33,432 nucleotides of DNA from Planctomycetota bacterium (GTDB taxonomy: Bacteria > Planctomycetota > Planctomycetia > Pirellulales > Pirellulaceae): positions 1 to 33,432 of the forward strand of contig JAPLNM010000019.1 in NCBI GenBank assembly GCA_026692845.1, in the 5' to 3' direction. A program made the position numbers and the translations under genes. Below the pieces are notes generated by a model. That model worked only from the letters and a program-made list of their open reading frames with translations, was not told where the DNA came from and did not search any database. Of this stretch, positions 7,625 to 16,545 are shown piece after piece; the stretch's first letter is position 1, and each line of letters opens with the position of its first letter.

Positions 7625-9303
7625 GAGAATTCGCGAAACTGTTTCGGCGGCTTGACGAGACGACCAAGACGAACGACAAGGTATCGGCGATACGGGATTA
7701 TTTTTCCGAGGCCACCGGCGCCGATGCGGCTTATGCGCTTTACTTTCTGTTAGGCAACAAGCTCAAGCCATCCTTGCCTACGCGGATCATTCGTCGAGCG
7801 GCGATGCTCGGTGCGGAGGTTCCCGAATGGCTTTTTGAGGAGACCTATCAATGGGTAGGTGACTTGGCAGAGACGGCTGCAGCGATGGCCAAGGGGTCTT
7901 CGCACGGCGGCCCGGAGACATTGGCAGAGACGCTATCTGAGCGATTGATTCCGTTGCTACAAAGCGCCAGTCGGACCCAACGATCGACTCGAAAGTCGCC
8001 GTCGAGTTCTGATGAGCGATTGCAGATCGATCAGGCGTTAGCAATGACGCTGATCGAGCTTTGGAGTCGGTACGATTTGCTCGAACGATTTGTCTTGAAC
8101 AAATTGCTCACGGGGAACTTGCGGGTCGGAGTCAGTACCAAGTTGGTGACCAAGGGCTTGAGTCAGTGGTGTGGAGTGCCAACCGAGGAGCTTTGCCATC
8201 GGATGATGGGCGAATGGGAGCCGAGCGAGACTTTTTTTGAACAGCTCGTTGCACCCGAGTATTCGGGTGCTTCGCCCGCGAAGCCTTATCCGTTCTGTTT
8301 GGCCCATCCGTTGCCTGAGGGGTACAGCGGTCAGAATCCGGTGGGAGACTTCCTTGTGGAGTGGAAGTGGGATGGGATACGGGCGCAGTTGGTTCGGCGC
8401 TCGGGCCGCACGTACTTGTGGTCGCGTGGAGAGGAGTTGCTTGAGGGGCGATTTCCCGAGATTGAGCTTGCTGCGGAGGGATTGCCCGATGGGCTGGTTC
8501 TTGACGGTGAGGTGTTGGGATATCGGGAGGGTAGTCCGTTGCCCTTTACGTTGTTGCAGCGGCGGATTCAGCGTCTAAAGCCCGGAGTCAAGTTGCTCGG
8601 TGAGGTTCCTGTCGTGTTCATTGCGTTCGACGTCTTGGAGCATGAGGGCAAGGATCTGCGTCAGGAGGCTTATCAGCAGCGGCGGAGTCTATTGGAATCT
8701 TTGGATTTGGGGGGAGTATCTGGGGCAGAAACGTTGCGTGTCAGTACGGTGTATGCGTTTGACGATTGGGAATCGTTGTTTCAGATGCGGGACACAGCGC
8801 GGGGGCATGGGGCTGAGGGGATGATGCTTAAGCATCGGCAGGGTCGTTATGACGTAGGTCGAGTGACAGGGACATGGTGGAAGTCCAAGGTCACACCGTA
8901 CACGATCGACGCGGTTTTGGTCTATGCGCAGCGAGGGCATGGAAGGCGAGCAGGCATGTTTTCCGACTATACGTTTGCCTTGTGGGACGAGGATCGGTTG
9001 GTCCCTTTCGCGAAGGCTTATTCGGGCTTGAGCGATCAGGAGATCGTGCGTGTGGATCGATGGATCAAGGAGAATACGCAGAAGAAATTTGGTCCGGTGC
9101 ATGAGGTTCCGGCGCATTTGGTCATGGAGTTAGCGTTTGAGAATTTGCAGGAGTCGAGTCGGCACAAGAGTGGGATTGCGGTTCGGTTTCCGAGGATTGT
9201 GCGATGGCGAGAGGATAAGCAGGCCAGGGATGCGGACCGATTGGAGGATATTCGCAAGATGCTCAGGGGTGAGGGCGGATCGGGTTTGGAAGAAACCGAG
9301 TGA
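7621..9303 (+). CDS. ATP-dependent DNA ligase (bacterial LigC/PP_1105-like family)
   Basis: This enzyme seals nicks with ATP through a lysyl-AMP intermediate and is distinct from the essential NAD-dependent LigA. The 560-residue product has an N-terminal DNA-binding domain (about 1-210), the nucleotidyltransferase core with motif I EWKWDGIR (nucleophile Lys249), LVLDGEVLG (292-300), the EGMMLKHR motif, motif V (TWWKSKV), and a C-terminal OB-fold. All catalytic motifs look intact. It overlaps the exonuclease gene by 4 bp. The role is accessory repair rather than replication, as inferred from the family. Confidence 0.93.
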   Translation: MREFAKLFRRLDETTKTNDKVSAIRDYFSEATGADAAYALYFLLGNKLKPSLPTRIIRRAAMLGAEVPEWLFEETYQWVGDLAETAAAMAKGSSHGGPETLAETLSERLIPLLQSASRTQRSTRKSPSSSDERLQIDQALAMTLIELWSRYDLLERFVLNKLLTGNLRVGVSTKLVTKGLSQWCGVPTEELCHRMMGEWEPSETFFEQLVAPEYSGASPAKPYPFCLAHPLPEGYSGQNPVGDFLVEWKWDGIRAQLVRRSGRTYLWSRGEELLEGRFPEIELAAEGLPDGLVLDGEVLGYREGSPLPFTLLQRRIQRLKPGVKLLGEVPVVFIAFDVLEHEGKDLRQEAYQQRRSLLESLDLGGVSGAETLRVSTVYAFDDWESLFQMRDTARGHGAEGMMLKHRQGRYDVGRVTGTWWKSKVTPYTIDAVLVYAQRGHGRRAGMFSDYTFALWDEDRLVPFAKAYSGLSDQEIVRVDRWIKENTQKKFGPVHEVPAHLVMELAFENLQESSRHKSGIAVRFPRIVRWREDKQARDADRLEDIRKMLRGEGGSGLEETE

Positions 9304-9340
9304 AGACGAATCGGTTTGCTCGTTCATCCAATTACAAACG

Positions 9341-9384
9341 TCGTGCTCGTGCTCAGTGAAACGGTGCTCGTGCTCGTGCTCGAA
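9341..9384 (+). repeat. 44-bp GTGCTC-rich repeat, copy 1
   Basis: The unit is built of TCGTGCTCGTGCTC, a short AGTGAAACG centre, and GTGCTCGTGCTCGTGCTCGAA. It is identical to 10528-10571 in the same orientation. In the reverse frame it would encode EHEHEHRFTEHEHD, but no gene supports this. Confidence 0.85.
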
Positions 9385-9494
9385 AGGGTGAGCGTACACC
9401 GGCCTGATCGGGTTTTTCTCAGCACAGGGCTCGCTTGCGGGTAGATTCAAGGAACGCCCTTGTTTCTATCCCAGTTCTCAAGGAGATCCTGCTT

Positions 9495-9855
9495 ATGTCT
9501 CGCTTACCGTCCTCGAAAACTGCCCAGATTTGGGCTGAACGTATCGCCCAGTGCGAACGATCCAATGCTCCCGTCGCGCAGTTCTGCCAGTCGATCGGCT
9601 GCTGGCCTATGTTTTCATCGAGTGGAGTCGTACAGCGCGATCTTTGGGGGCGACGGACTGGAAGTCCGTCGTACAGCGCGTACGACGGACTTCCAGTCCG
9701 TCGACCAAGTCGTACATCGAGTACGACGGACTTCCAGTCCGTCGGCCAAGGCGATCAAAACGTAAACTCGCTGCTAAGCTTCAAGCAACCGCCTTTCTGC
9801 GTGTGCAAACATCGGATTCCACCAAGGACTCCATCGAGATCAAACTCCCCGAAGC
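9495..9855 (+). pseudogene. Broken IS66-type tnpA (accessory protein) split by a REP-like insertion
   Basis: The first part reads MSRLPSSKTAQIWAERIAQC and continues to QFCQSIGC, typical of the small TnpA protein of IS66 elements, with a good AAGGAG site at 9480-9485. A shift of frame then gives AYVFIEW (9605-9625). The normal next residues, KRKLAAKLQATAFLRVQ, resume only at 9758 in that same frame, after exactly 132 bp carrying three palindromes. The tail ends near IEIKLP. TnpB and the large transposase are absent, so this is a dead fragment. The family call is from memory of the IS66 TnpA pattern. Confidence 0.65.
9626..9757. mobile_element. REP-like palindrome cluster inserted in tnpA
   Basis: Three 21-bp palindromes share the stem CGACGGACT/AGTCCGTCG: unit A at 9651-9671 (loop GGA), unit B at 9683-9703 and unit C at 9724-9744 (loop TCC, inverted relative to A). 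A and B form a larger near-palindromic doublet. GTCGTACAGCGCG also occurs twice (9628-9640 and 9668-9680). Paired palindromes of this sort resemble REP/BIME elements mobilised in trans by Y1-type transposases, but no such gene is in the window. Confidence 0.7.
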
Positions 9856-9895
9856 AGGCGAGAGGCTTGAGGCGATAGGCGTGAGGGAACAGCCG

Positions 9896-9922
9896 CTTAC
9901 CACTAACCACTTACCACTTACC
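9896..9922 (+). repeat. Heptamer microsatellite (CTTACCA)
   Basis: Nearly four 7-bp units, CTTACCA, CTAACCA, CTTACCA, CTTACC, stand in tandem downstream of the tnpA remnant, with no gene assignable. Confidence 0.75.
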
Positions 9923-10106
9923 CCATATGTCGCCCTCCGGGTGTTTAGACGTGTTGGGTGTGCGTCTAAGTTCGGCGGCTTACGCACACCGGAAGTTCTT
10001 GTGCCGCCCTCCGGGCTTGATGAATGCAAATCTGTATGGATCGATCTGTGTGTATTGCATGGTGGCCATGTGTGGCCATTACAGCCAAGCAGCCTTACGC
10101 GCGGTC

Positions 10107-10168
10107 GGCCCCCTCAGCCCCCCCGCCCCTTGCTCCCCCGGCCAAAGCCCCGGTGGAGAAGGGGGGCC
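10107..10168. repeat. GC-rich imperfect hairpin
   Basis: The inner stem CTCCCCCGG (10133-10141) pairs with CCGGTGGAG (10150-10158) around an 8-base loop, with one mismatch. The outer GGCCCCC (10107-10113) can pair with GGGGGCC near 10162-10168. No T-run follows, so this is a structural repeat rather than a standard terminator. Confidence 0.4.
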
Positions 10169-10190
10169 AAGCGGTTGGATGGATCGGACG

Positions 10191-10232
10191 TGAGGTGTGA
10201 GGTGTGAGGTGTGAGGGGTGAGGGGTGAGGGG
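10191..10232 (+). repeat. Heptamer microsatellite (TGAGGTG/TGAGGGG)
   Basis: Six perfect 7-bp units: three of TGAGGTG followed by three of TGAGGGG. The change of unit midway suggests two expansion steps. No gene overlaps. Confidence 0.85.
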
Positions 10233-10423
10233 AGCAGCCGGATCTTTTGCAAAATCCACCACCGAGCATTTGCAAGCCCCACGGCCCCTAAAAACCGAAT
10301 AGGCCGCTGTACGCTTACTCGAAAGGCGCCTTTGAGGCCGATCTGGTAAATGTCCCGACGACGAATATTCTCAATTGCTTTGAAAATGGCGTTTGATGCT
10401 AGTCGATTCAAGCCATCGATTAC

Positions 10424-10467
10424 GAGCACGAGCACCGTCCGCCGCGGCGGACTGAGCACGAGCACGA
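10424..10467 (-). repeat. 44-bp GTGCTC-rich repeat, inverted variant copy
   Basis: This is the reverse complement of the unit at 9341 and 10528, but the central GAA is replaced by the self-complementary CCGCCGCGGCGG (10439-10450), and the flank is one GTGCTC shorter. It faces copy 3 across about 60 bp, so the two could form a large cruciform. Confidence 0.75.
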
Positions 10468-10527
10468 CGAACAGCTAAAACCAAGCGATGCACCGAAGCG
10501 CTCGATCTGGCATCGGGGTCACAACCA

Positions 10528-10571
10528 TCGTGCTCGTGCTCAGTGAAACGGTGCTCGTGCTCGTGCTCGAA
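10528..10571 (+). repeat. 44-bp GTGCTC-rich repeat, copy 3
   Basis: Identical over 44 bp to 9341-9384, with similar bases (ACAA) upstream of each. With copy 1 it brackets about 1.1 kb holding the tnpA remnant. From 10572 to the methyltransferase stop at 10700 no gene is seen. Confidence 0.85.
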
Positions 10572-10699
10572 TCGAGGTAACCGTGACGGAATACCTTTTC
10601 GGCTGAGCACGACATGGGGGCACAATAGCGACTTCCTCGCCGTTGGCTGCGGGTTAAACGATTGTTCGTGCTTTGCCTCCGGTTGTGAAAAGAGTGTGG

Positions 10700-11539
10700 T
10701 TAGCCCAGAAGGATTTTGCGAGTGTTTGCAGTGTTGGGATGTTTACGGGCTTTGATGCGCAGGTAGGGGCGGATGTATCGGCTGCGATGGCCCATGGTTC
10801 CGGGTTGTGCATCGAGCTTGGCGTGGTCGGGTTCCGAGACGGCTTCAATGCTCATGCCTACGCGGCATATGCCACCTAGGATAGCGTCCAAAGAGTGTGC
10901 GAATTCGATCGTCTCGGGCTCTCGAAGCAAACTGGATTGACCTATCGCAAGGGGTCTTGCAGGTTGGCCGACCAAGGTATCGACGGTGTACTTTCCGTGG
11001 ACTAATTCCAAGGACGCTTGTAGGTTCATCGGCTGTTTGTGTTGGGAGACATACAGTCCACTTGGGCGCAGGACTCGGGCCACTTCGGCGAGCACCGGTT
11101 CGAGGTTGGGCACATAGCAAGTGCTTACGGGGTGCGCTACGAGGTCGAATTGATCGTTTGCGAACATCGACAAGTCGGCCATGTCTCCTTGGACGATTTG
11201 GTAGTTGAGTCCCAAGTGCCCGGAGACTTGGCGATCGAGTTCGAGCATTGCCGGGCTGATGTCTAGGACGGTTACTTGAGCACCAGCGGCTCGATACAAG
11301 GGACCTTGTCGTCCTCCACCGGCGGCTAGGCACAGCACATTCCAACCGCGTATATTGCCGCCGAGCCAGCCTTTGGCGTCTAGGGTTCCGAGCGGGTTGG
11401 CCAGTTCCTCGGCGCTGACGGGTTGGGTCAAGAAGTGTTTGGATTGGACCATTCGGTCGTAGGCTTGTCGGTTTCGGTTTTCGATCGCAGAGTGTTTGGG
11501 TGGGTTGAGCCCTAGGTGGGTTGGGTCGGAGTCGTTCAT
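10700..11539 (-). CDS. Class I SAM-dependent methyltransferase
   Basis: The protein has a Rossmann methyltransferase core: motif I VLCLAAGGGRQG, the acidic end of strand 2 in VTVLDISPAMLELDR, the QGDMADLS turn, FDLVAHPVSTCYV, and LRPSGLYVSQHKQP. This is a general small-molecule or cofactor methyltransferase pattern, and the substrate cannot be read from sequence. The start is uncertain. The ATG at 11539 (MNDSDPTHLG) is nearest the conserved core, while in-frame ATGs at 11566 and 11599 would add 9 or 20 residues; none has a clear ribosome binding site. It is the only minus-strand gene between 4 kb and the right end, divergent from the PSCyt1 gene. Confidence 0.8.
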   Translation of the reverse strand: MNDSDPTHLGLNPPKHSAIENRNRQAYDRMVQSKHFLTQPVSAEELANPLGTLDAKGWLGGNIRGWNVLCLAAGGGRQGPLYRAAGAQVTVLDISPAMLELDRQVSGHLGLNYQIVQGDMADLSMFANDQFDLVAHPVSTCYVPNLEPVLAEVARVLRPSGLYVSQHKQPMNLQASLELVHGKYTVDTLVGQPARPLAIGQSSLLREPETIEFAHSLDAILGGICRVGMSIEAVSEPDHAKLDAQPGTMGHRSRYIRPYLRIKARKHPNTANTRKILLG

Positions 11540-11599
11540 TTCGCAGCCAGTGGTTTTTAGGTCCATCGGGGCCGATGGGGACTCGCTTTGCCGATGCAT

Positions 11600-11892
11600 T
11601 GGGTCGAAATTGTACGGCGTTGTGGCGATCCTGACAGTGGCGGCCCTAACAGTGGCGGCCCTAGTCGTTCGGGAGTATGAAATCGGGGGTGTCTTTGAAA
11701 TCTTACTGGCGATTGGTCCCTGTTGATTCTTGCTTTTTTGCGGATTTAGGTGAAAATCTTAGAGTGTCGACTTCAACAAGCCGATCCGCAAATCAACTGA
11801 TTTTCCATCGGTCCCACCCCTTGGCCAAGCTCCCCCCCCCTTCCCTACCCTTGGGCTTGGCGTCTTTCTTCAAGCAACAAACGATTCGCCTT
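11600..11892. other. Spacer upstream of the first PSCyt1 gene
   Basis: No gene is seen. A 15-bp direct repeat (ACAGTGGCGGCCCTA) occurs twice at about 11634-11663, and a C9 homopolymer lies at 11832-11840. No convincing promoter hexamers were found. The reading frame is open through this stretch into the next gene, but the codon content is poor and the signal peptide begins only at 11893. Confidence 0.5.
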
Positions 11893-14800
11893 ATGGATTT
11901 CCATTGCATTCGATCCTGGACGCTGAAGGTCTTTTTTCTTTTTGCTTTCGCGTTGATTGGATTCGGTTCCCGAGCGACGGTCCATGCGCGCAGCGGGATG
12001 GTTCAGTACAACCGGGACATCCGACCGATCCTCAACGACAATTGTTTTGCTTGCCATGGTCCGGACGAGAACAAGCGGGCCGCGGAGCTTAGGCTCGACA
12101 TCCGCGAGGCGGCTTTGAGCAAGCAAGCGATCGTGCCCGGGAAGCCCGATGAGAGCACGATCCTTCAGCGGATTTTGAGCACCGACGAGAACGAGGTGAT
12201 GCCACCGCCGACGTCGCACAAGTCGCTCAGCGTCAGTCAGAAAGAGATGCTCAGGGCTTGGATCGCCGAGGGGGCTGAGTACCAGGGCCATTGGGCTTAT
12301 CTTGCACCGGTCAAGCCGGAATTGCCGCAGGTTCGCAATCCGCTTTGGGTGCGCAATCCCATCGATCGGTTTGTTTTATCCGAGCTTGAGCGAAGAGGCA
12401 TGGAGCCATCGCCTGAAGCGGATTTAAGAACCTTGGTCCGTCGCGTCTCATTGGACTTGACCGGGTTGCCACCGAGTCCCGAAGAGGTCGATCGCGTGAT
12501 GGCCGATCCGTCTGCGGAGCGCTACGAGAACTATGTCGATGAGCTACTGGGGCGTCAGGAGTGGGGAGAGCATCGGGGAAGGTATTGGTTGGACTATGCG
12601 AGGTATGCCGACACGCATGGGATTCACTTCGACAATTACCGCGAGATGTGGTCGTATCGTCAGTGGGTGATCCATGCGTTCAATCGCAACTTACCGTTCG
12701 ATCAGTTCACCGTCGAGCAGCTTGCGGGGGATTTGATGCCTGAGGCGAGTTTGGATCAGCGCATTGCCAGTGGATTCAATCGGTGCAACATCACGACCAA
12801 CGAGGGGGGCGCGATTTCTGAGGAGTATCAAGTCCTCTACACACGCGATCGGGTTGAGACGACCAGTTTGGTATGGTTGGGATTAACGATGGGATGTGCG
12901 GTATGTCACGATCACAAGTTCGATCCGATCCGCCAAAGGGATTTCTATCAGATGGCAGCGTTCTTCAACAACACGACGCAGAATGCGATGGATGGGAACA
13001 TCAAGGACACCCCGCCGATCGTCGCAGTGCCGGTTGAGGAGGACCGCGAGCGATTCTTTGCGCTCGATGGTTTGATCGGACAGGCCAAGCAGTCCGTTGA
13101 GAAGCGCAGGGTTGAATCCCGGGGAGCGTTCGATGCTTTTTTGAGCAACGCGGCGGAGCGAGACGCACTGGTACAGATGCCATTGCCGGCCCAGGATGCT
13201 TTGGATGTCCATGTGCCGTTGTTGGGATCGGATCCCAAGACCCTTGAGTGGAGTCTTGCGGGTCAAAAGCAGTTGTCCGATCTCGGTAGCGAGGCTGCTT
13301 TGGCACCAGGCCATCTGAGCCCTAGTGCTTGGCAGGTCAAGGATGGGCTTTATCCGACGTTTGAAGCAGGCGATATCGAGCGCGATCAGTCCTTTACGAT
13401 TTCGATGTGGGTCAAGCTTGGAAAGGACAATCAGGGTGGATCGCTCTTGGCACGGATGGATGAGGGATCGAAGTTTCGGGGTTGGGATGTATGGTTAGAG
13501 AATGGAAGTGTGGGCACGCACATCATCCACCAGTGGCCCGAGAATGCCTTGAAGGTGGTCTCCCAGCAACGGCTCACGGCCAGTCGCTGGCAGCATGTGA
13601 CGATCAGTTACGACGGCAGTTCGAAAGCCCAGGGGGTCAAGATCTACGTCGACGGCAAGTCGGTGGCGGTGAATATTGCCAGCGATAATCTCAATCAGAC
13701 GATTCGCACGACGGTTCCGTTGCGGCTTGGGAGTCGCCATTCGACGGCCCCAACGCTCGATGCGAAGTTGCAGGACTTGCGAATGTATAAGCGAGTGCTG
13801 AGCCTTGAGGAGTTGCAGGTTGTTGGGCAACTTCCGCGTCGTGCGTATTTGGTTGCCAAGTCGGAGCGGAGCAACGAGGAGATCGAGGAGTTGTTCCAAT
13901 GGTATTTAGAGTCCCGCGATGGGGAGTATTCCCGATTGACGCAGTCTGAGCGGCAGTTGACCGAGGAGAAGGCCGCGATACTCAGCAGAGGAACGATCGC
14001 GCATGTGATGAATGAGAAGAACGAGATGGCCAAGGCATGGTTGTTGACCCGTGGTGACTACGACAAGCGAGCCGACGAAGTGGCTCCAGCGACCCCGGCG
14101 GTCTTGCATGCATGGAACGAGGAGTTGCCTAAGAATCGTTTAGGGTTAGCCAAATGGTTGCTCGATGAAAAGAATCCGTTGACGACCAGGGTGACAGTGA
14201 ATCGGTTTTGGCAAGAAGTGTTTGGCAACGGGATCGTGTTTTCCGCGGGGGACTTTGGGGTCACGGGGCAAATGCCAACGCATCCGGAGCTTTTGGATTA
14301 CCTTGCGATATCGTTTCGCGAGGATGGATGGAACGTCAAGAATTTTTTCCGCACGGTCGTCACGAGTTCGACGTATCGGCAGTCGGCAAGCGTGACCAAC
14401 GACAAGTTGGCTTCGGATCCGACGAACAAGTGGTTGGCTCGCGGTCCGAGGTTTCGGATGGATGCCGAGATGATCCGAGACACTGCGCTTTCAGCTAGTG
14501 GATTGTTGGTAGAGAAGATTGGAGGGCCCAGCGTTCGTCCTTACCAGCCCCCTGGGGTTTGGGAGGCCGTAGCGATGCCTGGGAGCAACACACGCGATTA
14601 CGTCGTCGACAAGGGCGAGGGGTTATACCGAAGGAGTTTGTATACCTTTTTGAAGCGTTCGGCGCCGCCGCCGAGCATGGAGGTTTTCAATGCCACGGCG
14701 CGCGAGGTTTGCACGGTGCGTCGGGAGCGGACCAATACGCCGCTGCAGGCGTTGGTGACCATGAACGACACGCAGTTTGTCGAGGCCGCGAGAATGTTGG

Positions 14801-15087
14801 CTCAAAAAGCGATTCAATCGAATCCCAACGGGTCCGATCCGGTCGCAAGGCTGCAGTGGATTGCAGCGAGGATACTTTCGAGGCCATTGCGGGGCGAGGA
14901 GCTCGGGGTGCTGCAAGCTTCTTTTAGTGAAATATTCGGTTACTACCAAGCCAATCCCGAGGGAGCCAAAGAGTTGTTGTCGGTAGGGGCCATGCGTTCT
15001 GCCGAGGAGCTCGACGCATCGGAGTTGGCTTCGTGGACCATGACGGTCAACATTTTGATGAATCTCGATGAGGCGATTACCAAATGA
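11893..15087 (+). CDS. PSCyt1-DUF1549-LamG-DUF1553 exported cytochrome-type protein
   Basis: The 1064-residue protein has a signal peptide (residues 1-32). A planctomycete cytochrome c-like domain (PSCyt1) follows with haem motif CFACH (51-55), then DUF1549 (about 156-360) with a second CxxCH, CAVCH (335-339). A concanavalin/LamG-like lectin insert (about 480-625, [13 protein letters not shown] and [11 protein letters not shown]) precedes DUF1553 (about 740-1000, with [13 protein letters not shown] and [15 protein letters not shown]). Such proteins are periplasmic and are proposed to take part in oxidative breakdown of complex polysaccharides, but no reaction is proven. The LamG insert suggests glycan binding. 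The TGA overlaps the DUF1501 ATG by 4 bp. Confidence 0.9.
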   Translation: MDFHCIRSWTLKVFFLFAFALIGFGSRATVHARSGMVQYNRDIRPILNDNCFACHGPDENKRAAELRLDIREAALSKQAIVPGKPDESTILQRILSTDENEVMPPPTSHKSLSVSQKEMLRAWIAEGAEYQGHWAYLAPVKPELPQVRNPLWVRNPIDRFVLSELERRGMEPSPEADLRTLVRRVSLDLTGLPPSPEEVDRVMADPSAERYENYVDELLGRQEWGEHRGRYWLDYARYADTHGIHFDNYREMWSYRQWVIHAFNRNLPFDQFTVEQLAGDLMPEASLDQRIASGFNRCNITTNEGGAISEEYQVLYTRDRVETTSLVWLGLTMGCAVCHDHKFDPIRQRDFYQMAAFFNNTTQNAMDGNIKDTPPIVAVPVEEDRERFFALDGLIGQAKQSVEKRRVESRGAFDAFLSNAAERDALVQMPLPAQDALDVHVPLLGSDPKTLEWSLAGQKQLSDLGSEAALAPGHLSPSAWQVKDGLYPTFEAGDIERDQSFTISMWVKLGKDNQGGSLLARMDEGSKFRGWDVWLENGSVGTHIIHQWPENALKVVSQQRLTASRWQHVTISYDGSSKAQGVKIYVDGKSVAVNIASDNLNQTIRTTVPLRLGSRHSTAPTLDAKLQDLRMYKRVLSLEELQVVGQLPRRAYLVAKSERSNEEIEELFQWYLESRDGEYSRLTQSERQLTEEKAAILSRGTIAHVMNEKNEMAKAWLLTRGDYDKRADEVAPATPAVLHAWNEELPKNRLGLAKWLLDEKNPLTTRVTVNRFWQEVFGNGIVFSAGDFGVTGQMPTHPELLDYLAISFREDGWNVKNFFRTVVTSSTYRQSASVTNDKLASDPTNKWLARGPRFRMDAEMIRDTALSASGLLVEKIGGPSVRPYQPPGVWEAVAMPGSNTRDYVVDKGEGLYRRSLYTFLKRSAPPPSMEVFNATAREVCTVRRERTNTPLQALVTMNDTQFVEAARMLAQKAIQSNPNGSDPVARLQWIAARILSRPLRGEELGVLQASFSEIFGYYQANPEGAKELLSVGAMRSAEELDASELASWTMTVNILMNLDEAITK

Positions 15088-16544
15088 GCAATTCGATCCA
15101 TCCGTTGATTGAGCAGTACGTACAGAGTGAAACCCGGCGGCAGTTTTTTCGCCAAGGGGGGAGCATCTTAGGGACCGCAGCGTTGGCGAGTCTAGGAGGA
15201 TCCTTATCGGCTCAGGCCGAGGGTGGTTTGGGGACACTTCCCCATTTTGCGCCCAAGGCTAAGCGGGTGATTTATCTGCACATGGTCGGTGGGCCGTCGC
15301 AGATGGACCTCTATGATTACAAGCCGCAGATGAATGACTGGTATGACAAGGACCTGCCTGAGTCGATTCGCAACGGCCAGAGGCTCACGACCATGACCAG
15401 TGGTCAAGCGAGGTTTCCGATCGCTCCGTCGATGTACAAGTTTGCGCAGCATGGTAAGAGCGGCATGTGGGTAACGGAGCTTTTGCCCCAGACGGCCAAG
15501 GTCGTCGACGATCTTTGCTTTGTTCGCTCGATGAACACCGAAGCGATCAACCATGAGCCCGCGATCACCTACATGCAGACGGGGAACATGGTCACCGGTC
15601 GGCCATGCATCGGATCATGGTTGTCCTACGGGCTCGGATCGATGAATGACAATTTGCCGACCTTCGTGGTGTTGGTTGCCACACCAACGAATACCGAGCA
15701 GATCCAAGCGATTTCGGCGAGGCTTTGGTCCTCGGGATGTTTGCCTGGAGAGCATGGAGGATGTTCGTTCCGATCCGTTGGCGATCCGATTTTGTACATC
15801 AACAATCCGTCAGGGGTTCCGACCGACATTCGCCGCAAGACGCTCGACGGGTTGAAGTCGCTCAATGAGATGAATTTCCGAGCCGTCGGTGATCCGGAGA
15901 TACACACTCGGATCCAGCAGTACGAGTTGGCGTTTCGCATGCAGTCGAGCGTTCCGGATTTGACCAACATCGCCGACGAGCCCGAGAGCACGATGGAGCT
16001 TTATGGACAGGAGGCCAAGAAGCCAGGAACGTTTGCCAATTCGGTGTTGCTAGCGCGGCGCATGGTCGAGCGGGACGTTCGATTCGTGCAGATCTACTTG
16101 AACAACTGGGATCATCATGGCAACGTTGCCAAGCGGCTACCGTCGCAGTGCAAGGACATTGACCAGGCGACTTACGGATTGATCACCGATTTGAAGAATC
16201 GCGGGTTGCTCGATTCGACGCTAGTGGTCTGGGGTGGTGAGTTCGGCCGGACCATCTACTCGCAGGGTGGATTGAGCAAGGACAATTATGGGCGCGATCA
16301 CCATCCGAGGTGTTTTACGATGTGGATGGCAGGTGGCGGGATCAAGGGGGGTACGATTTACGGGGAGACCGATGATTTTTCTTACAACATTGTCAAGGAT
16401 CCGGTCCATGTACGAGACTTCCATGCGACGGCACTTCATCTGCTGGGCATCGATCACGAGCGGTTCACTTTCAAGAATCAGGGGCTCGATTTGAAGCTCA
16501 CGGGTGTGGAGCCAGCACGAGTTATCAAAGAGTTGTTGGCTTAA
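15084..16544 (+). CDS. DUF1501 (sulfatase-like fold) Tat-exported protein
   Basis: The 486-residue protein belongs to DUF1501, an alkaline-phosphatase/sulfatase-like superfamily very common in planctomycetes. A twin-arginine leader ([20 protein letters not shown]) is followed by [20 protein letters not shown], where the GGPS turn marks the metal-site region. Later family motifs are [46 protein letters not shown] and a C-terminal VIKELLA. No formylglycine cysteine motif is seen, so sulfatase activity is not claimed. The 4-bp overlap with the preceding PSCyt1 gene implies coupled synthesis, and the two probably work together in the periplasm. A short spacer leads to the next PSCyt1 gene. Confidence 0.9.
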   Translation: MSNSIHPLIEQYVQSETRRQFFRQGGSILGTAALASLGGSLSAQAEGGLGTLPHFAPKAKRVIYLHMVGGPSQMDLYDYKPQMNDWYDKDLPESIRNGQRLTTMTSGQARFPIAPSMYKFAQHGKSGMWVTELLPQTAKVVDDLCFVRSMNTEAINHEPAITYMQTGNMVTGRPCIGSWLSYGLGSMNDNLPTFVVLVATPTNTEQIQAISARLWSSGCLPGEHGGCSFRSVGDPILYINNPSGVPTDIRRKTLDGLKSLNEMNFRAVGDPEIHTRIQQYELAFRMQSSVPDLTNIADEPESTMELYGQEAKKPGTFANSVLLARRMVERDVRFVQIYLNNWDHHGNVAKRLPSQCKDIDQATYGLITDLKNRGLLDSTLVVWGGEFGRTIYSQGGLSKDNYGRDHHPRCFTMWMAGGGIKGGTIYGETDDFSYNIVKDPVHVRDFHATALHLLGIDHERFTFKNQGLDLKLTGVEPARVIKELLA

Positions 16545-16545
16545 G

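Larger units (their letters stand above)
9856..10423. other. Gene-poor accessory stretch
   Basis: No credible gene is found here. Open frames exist on both strands, but their codon use and low-complexity content (Pro/Arg-rich) do not resemble the neighbours. It holds the heptamer repeats, a GC-rich hairpin, and two segments (GCCCTCCGGG at 9933-9942 and about 10010-10019) repeating a short motif. About 10280-10410 reads on the minus strand as a short, possibly degraded coding trace (KAIENIRRRDIYQIGLKGAF), which I cannot assign. Confidence 0.5.

Noticed and set aside
9551-10207. A 218-codon open frame across the REP cluster and tail of tnpA
   Set aside because: It runs through palindromes and microsatellites, and only residues near KRKLAAKLQ resemble a real protein. 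It is a remnant, not a gene.
10079-10465. Minus-strand open frame near the inverted 44-bp repeat
   Set aside because: Contains repeat-derived residues and Pro-rich low-complexity sequence; no start site or family match.
9341-10571. CRISPR array
   Set aside because: Only three copies, one inverted, at irregular spacing of hundreds of bases, with internal short repeats and no cas genes.
15084-16544. Calling the DUF1501 genes sulfatases
   Set aside because: No Cys/Ser-x-Pro-x-Arg modification motif is visible, so only the fold family is given.
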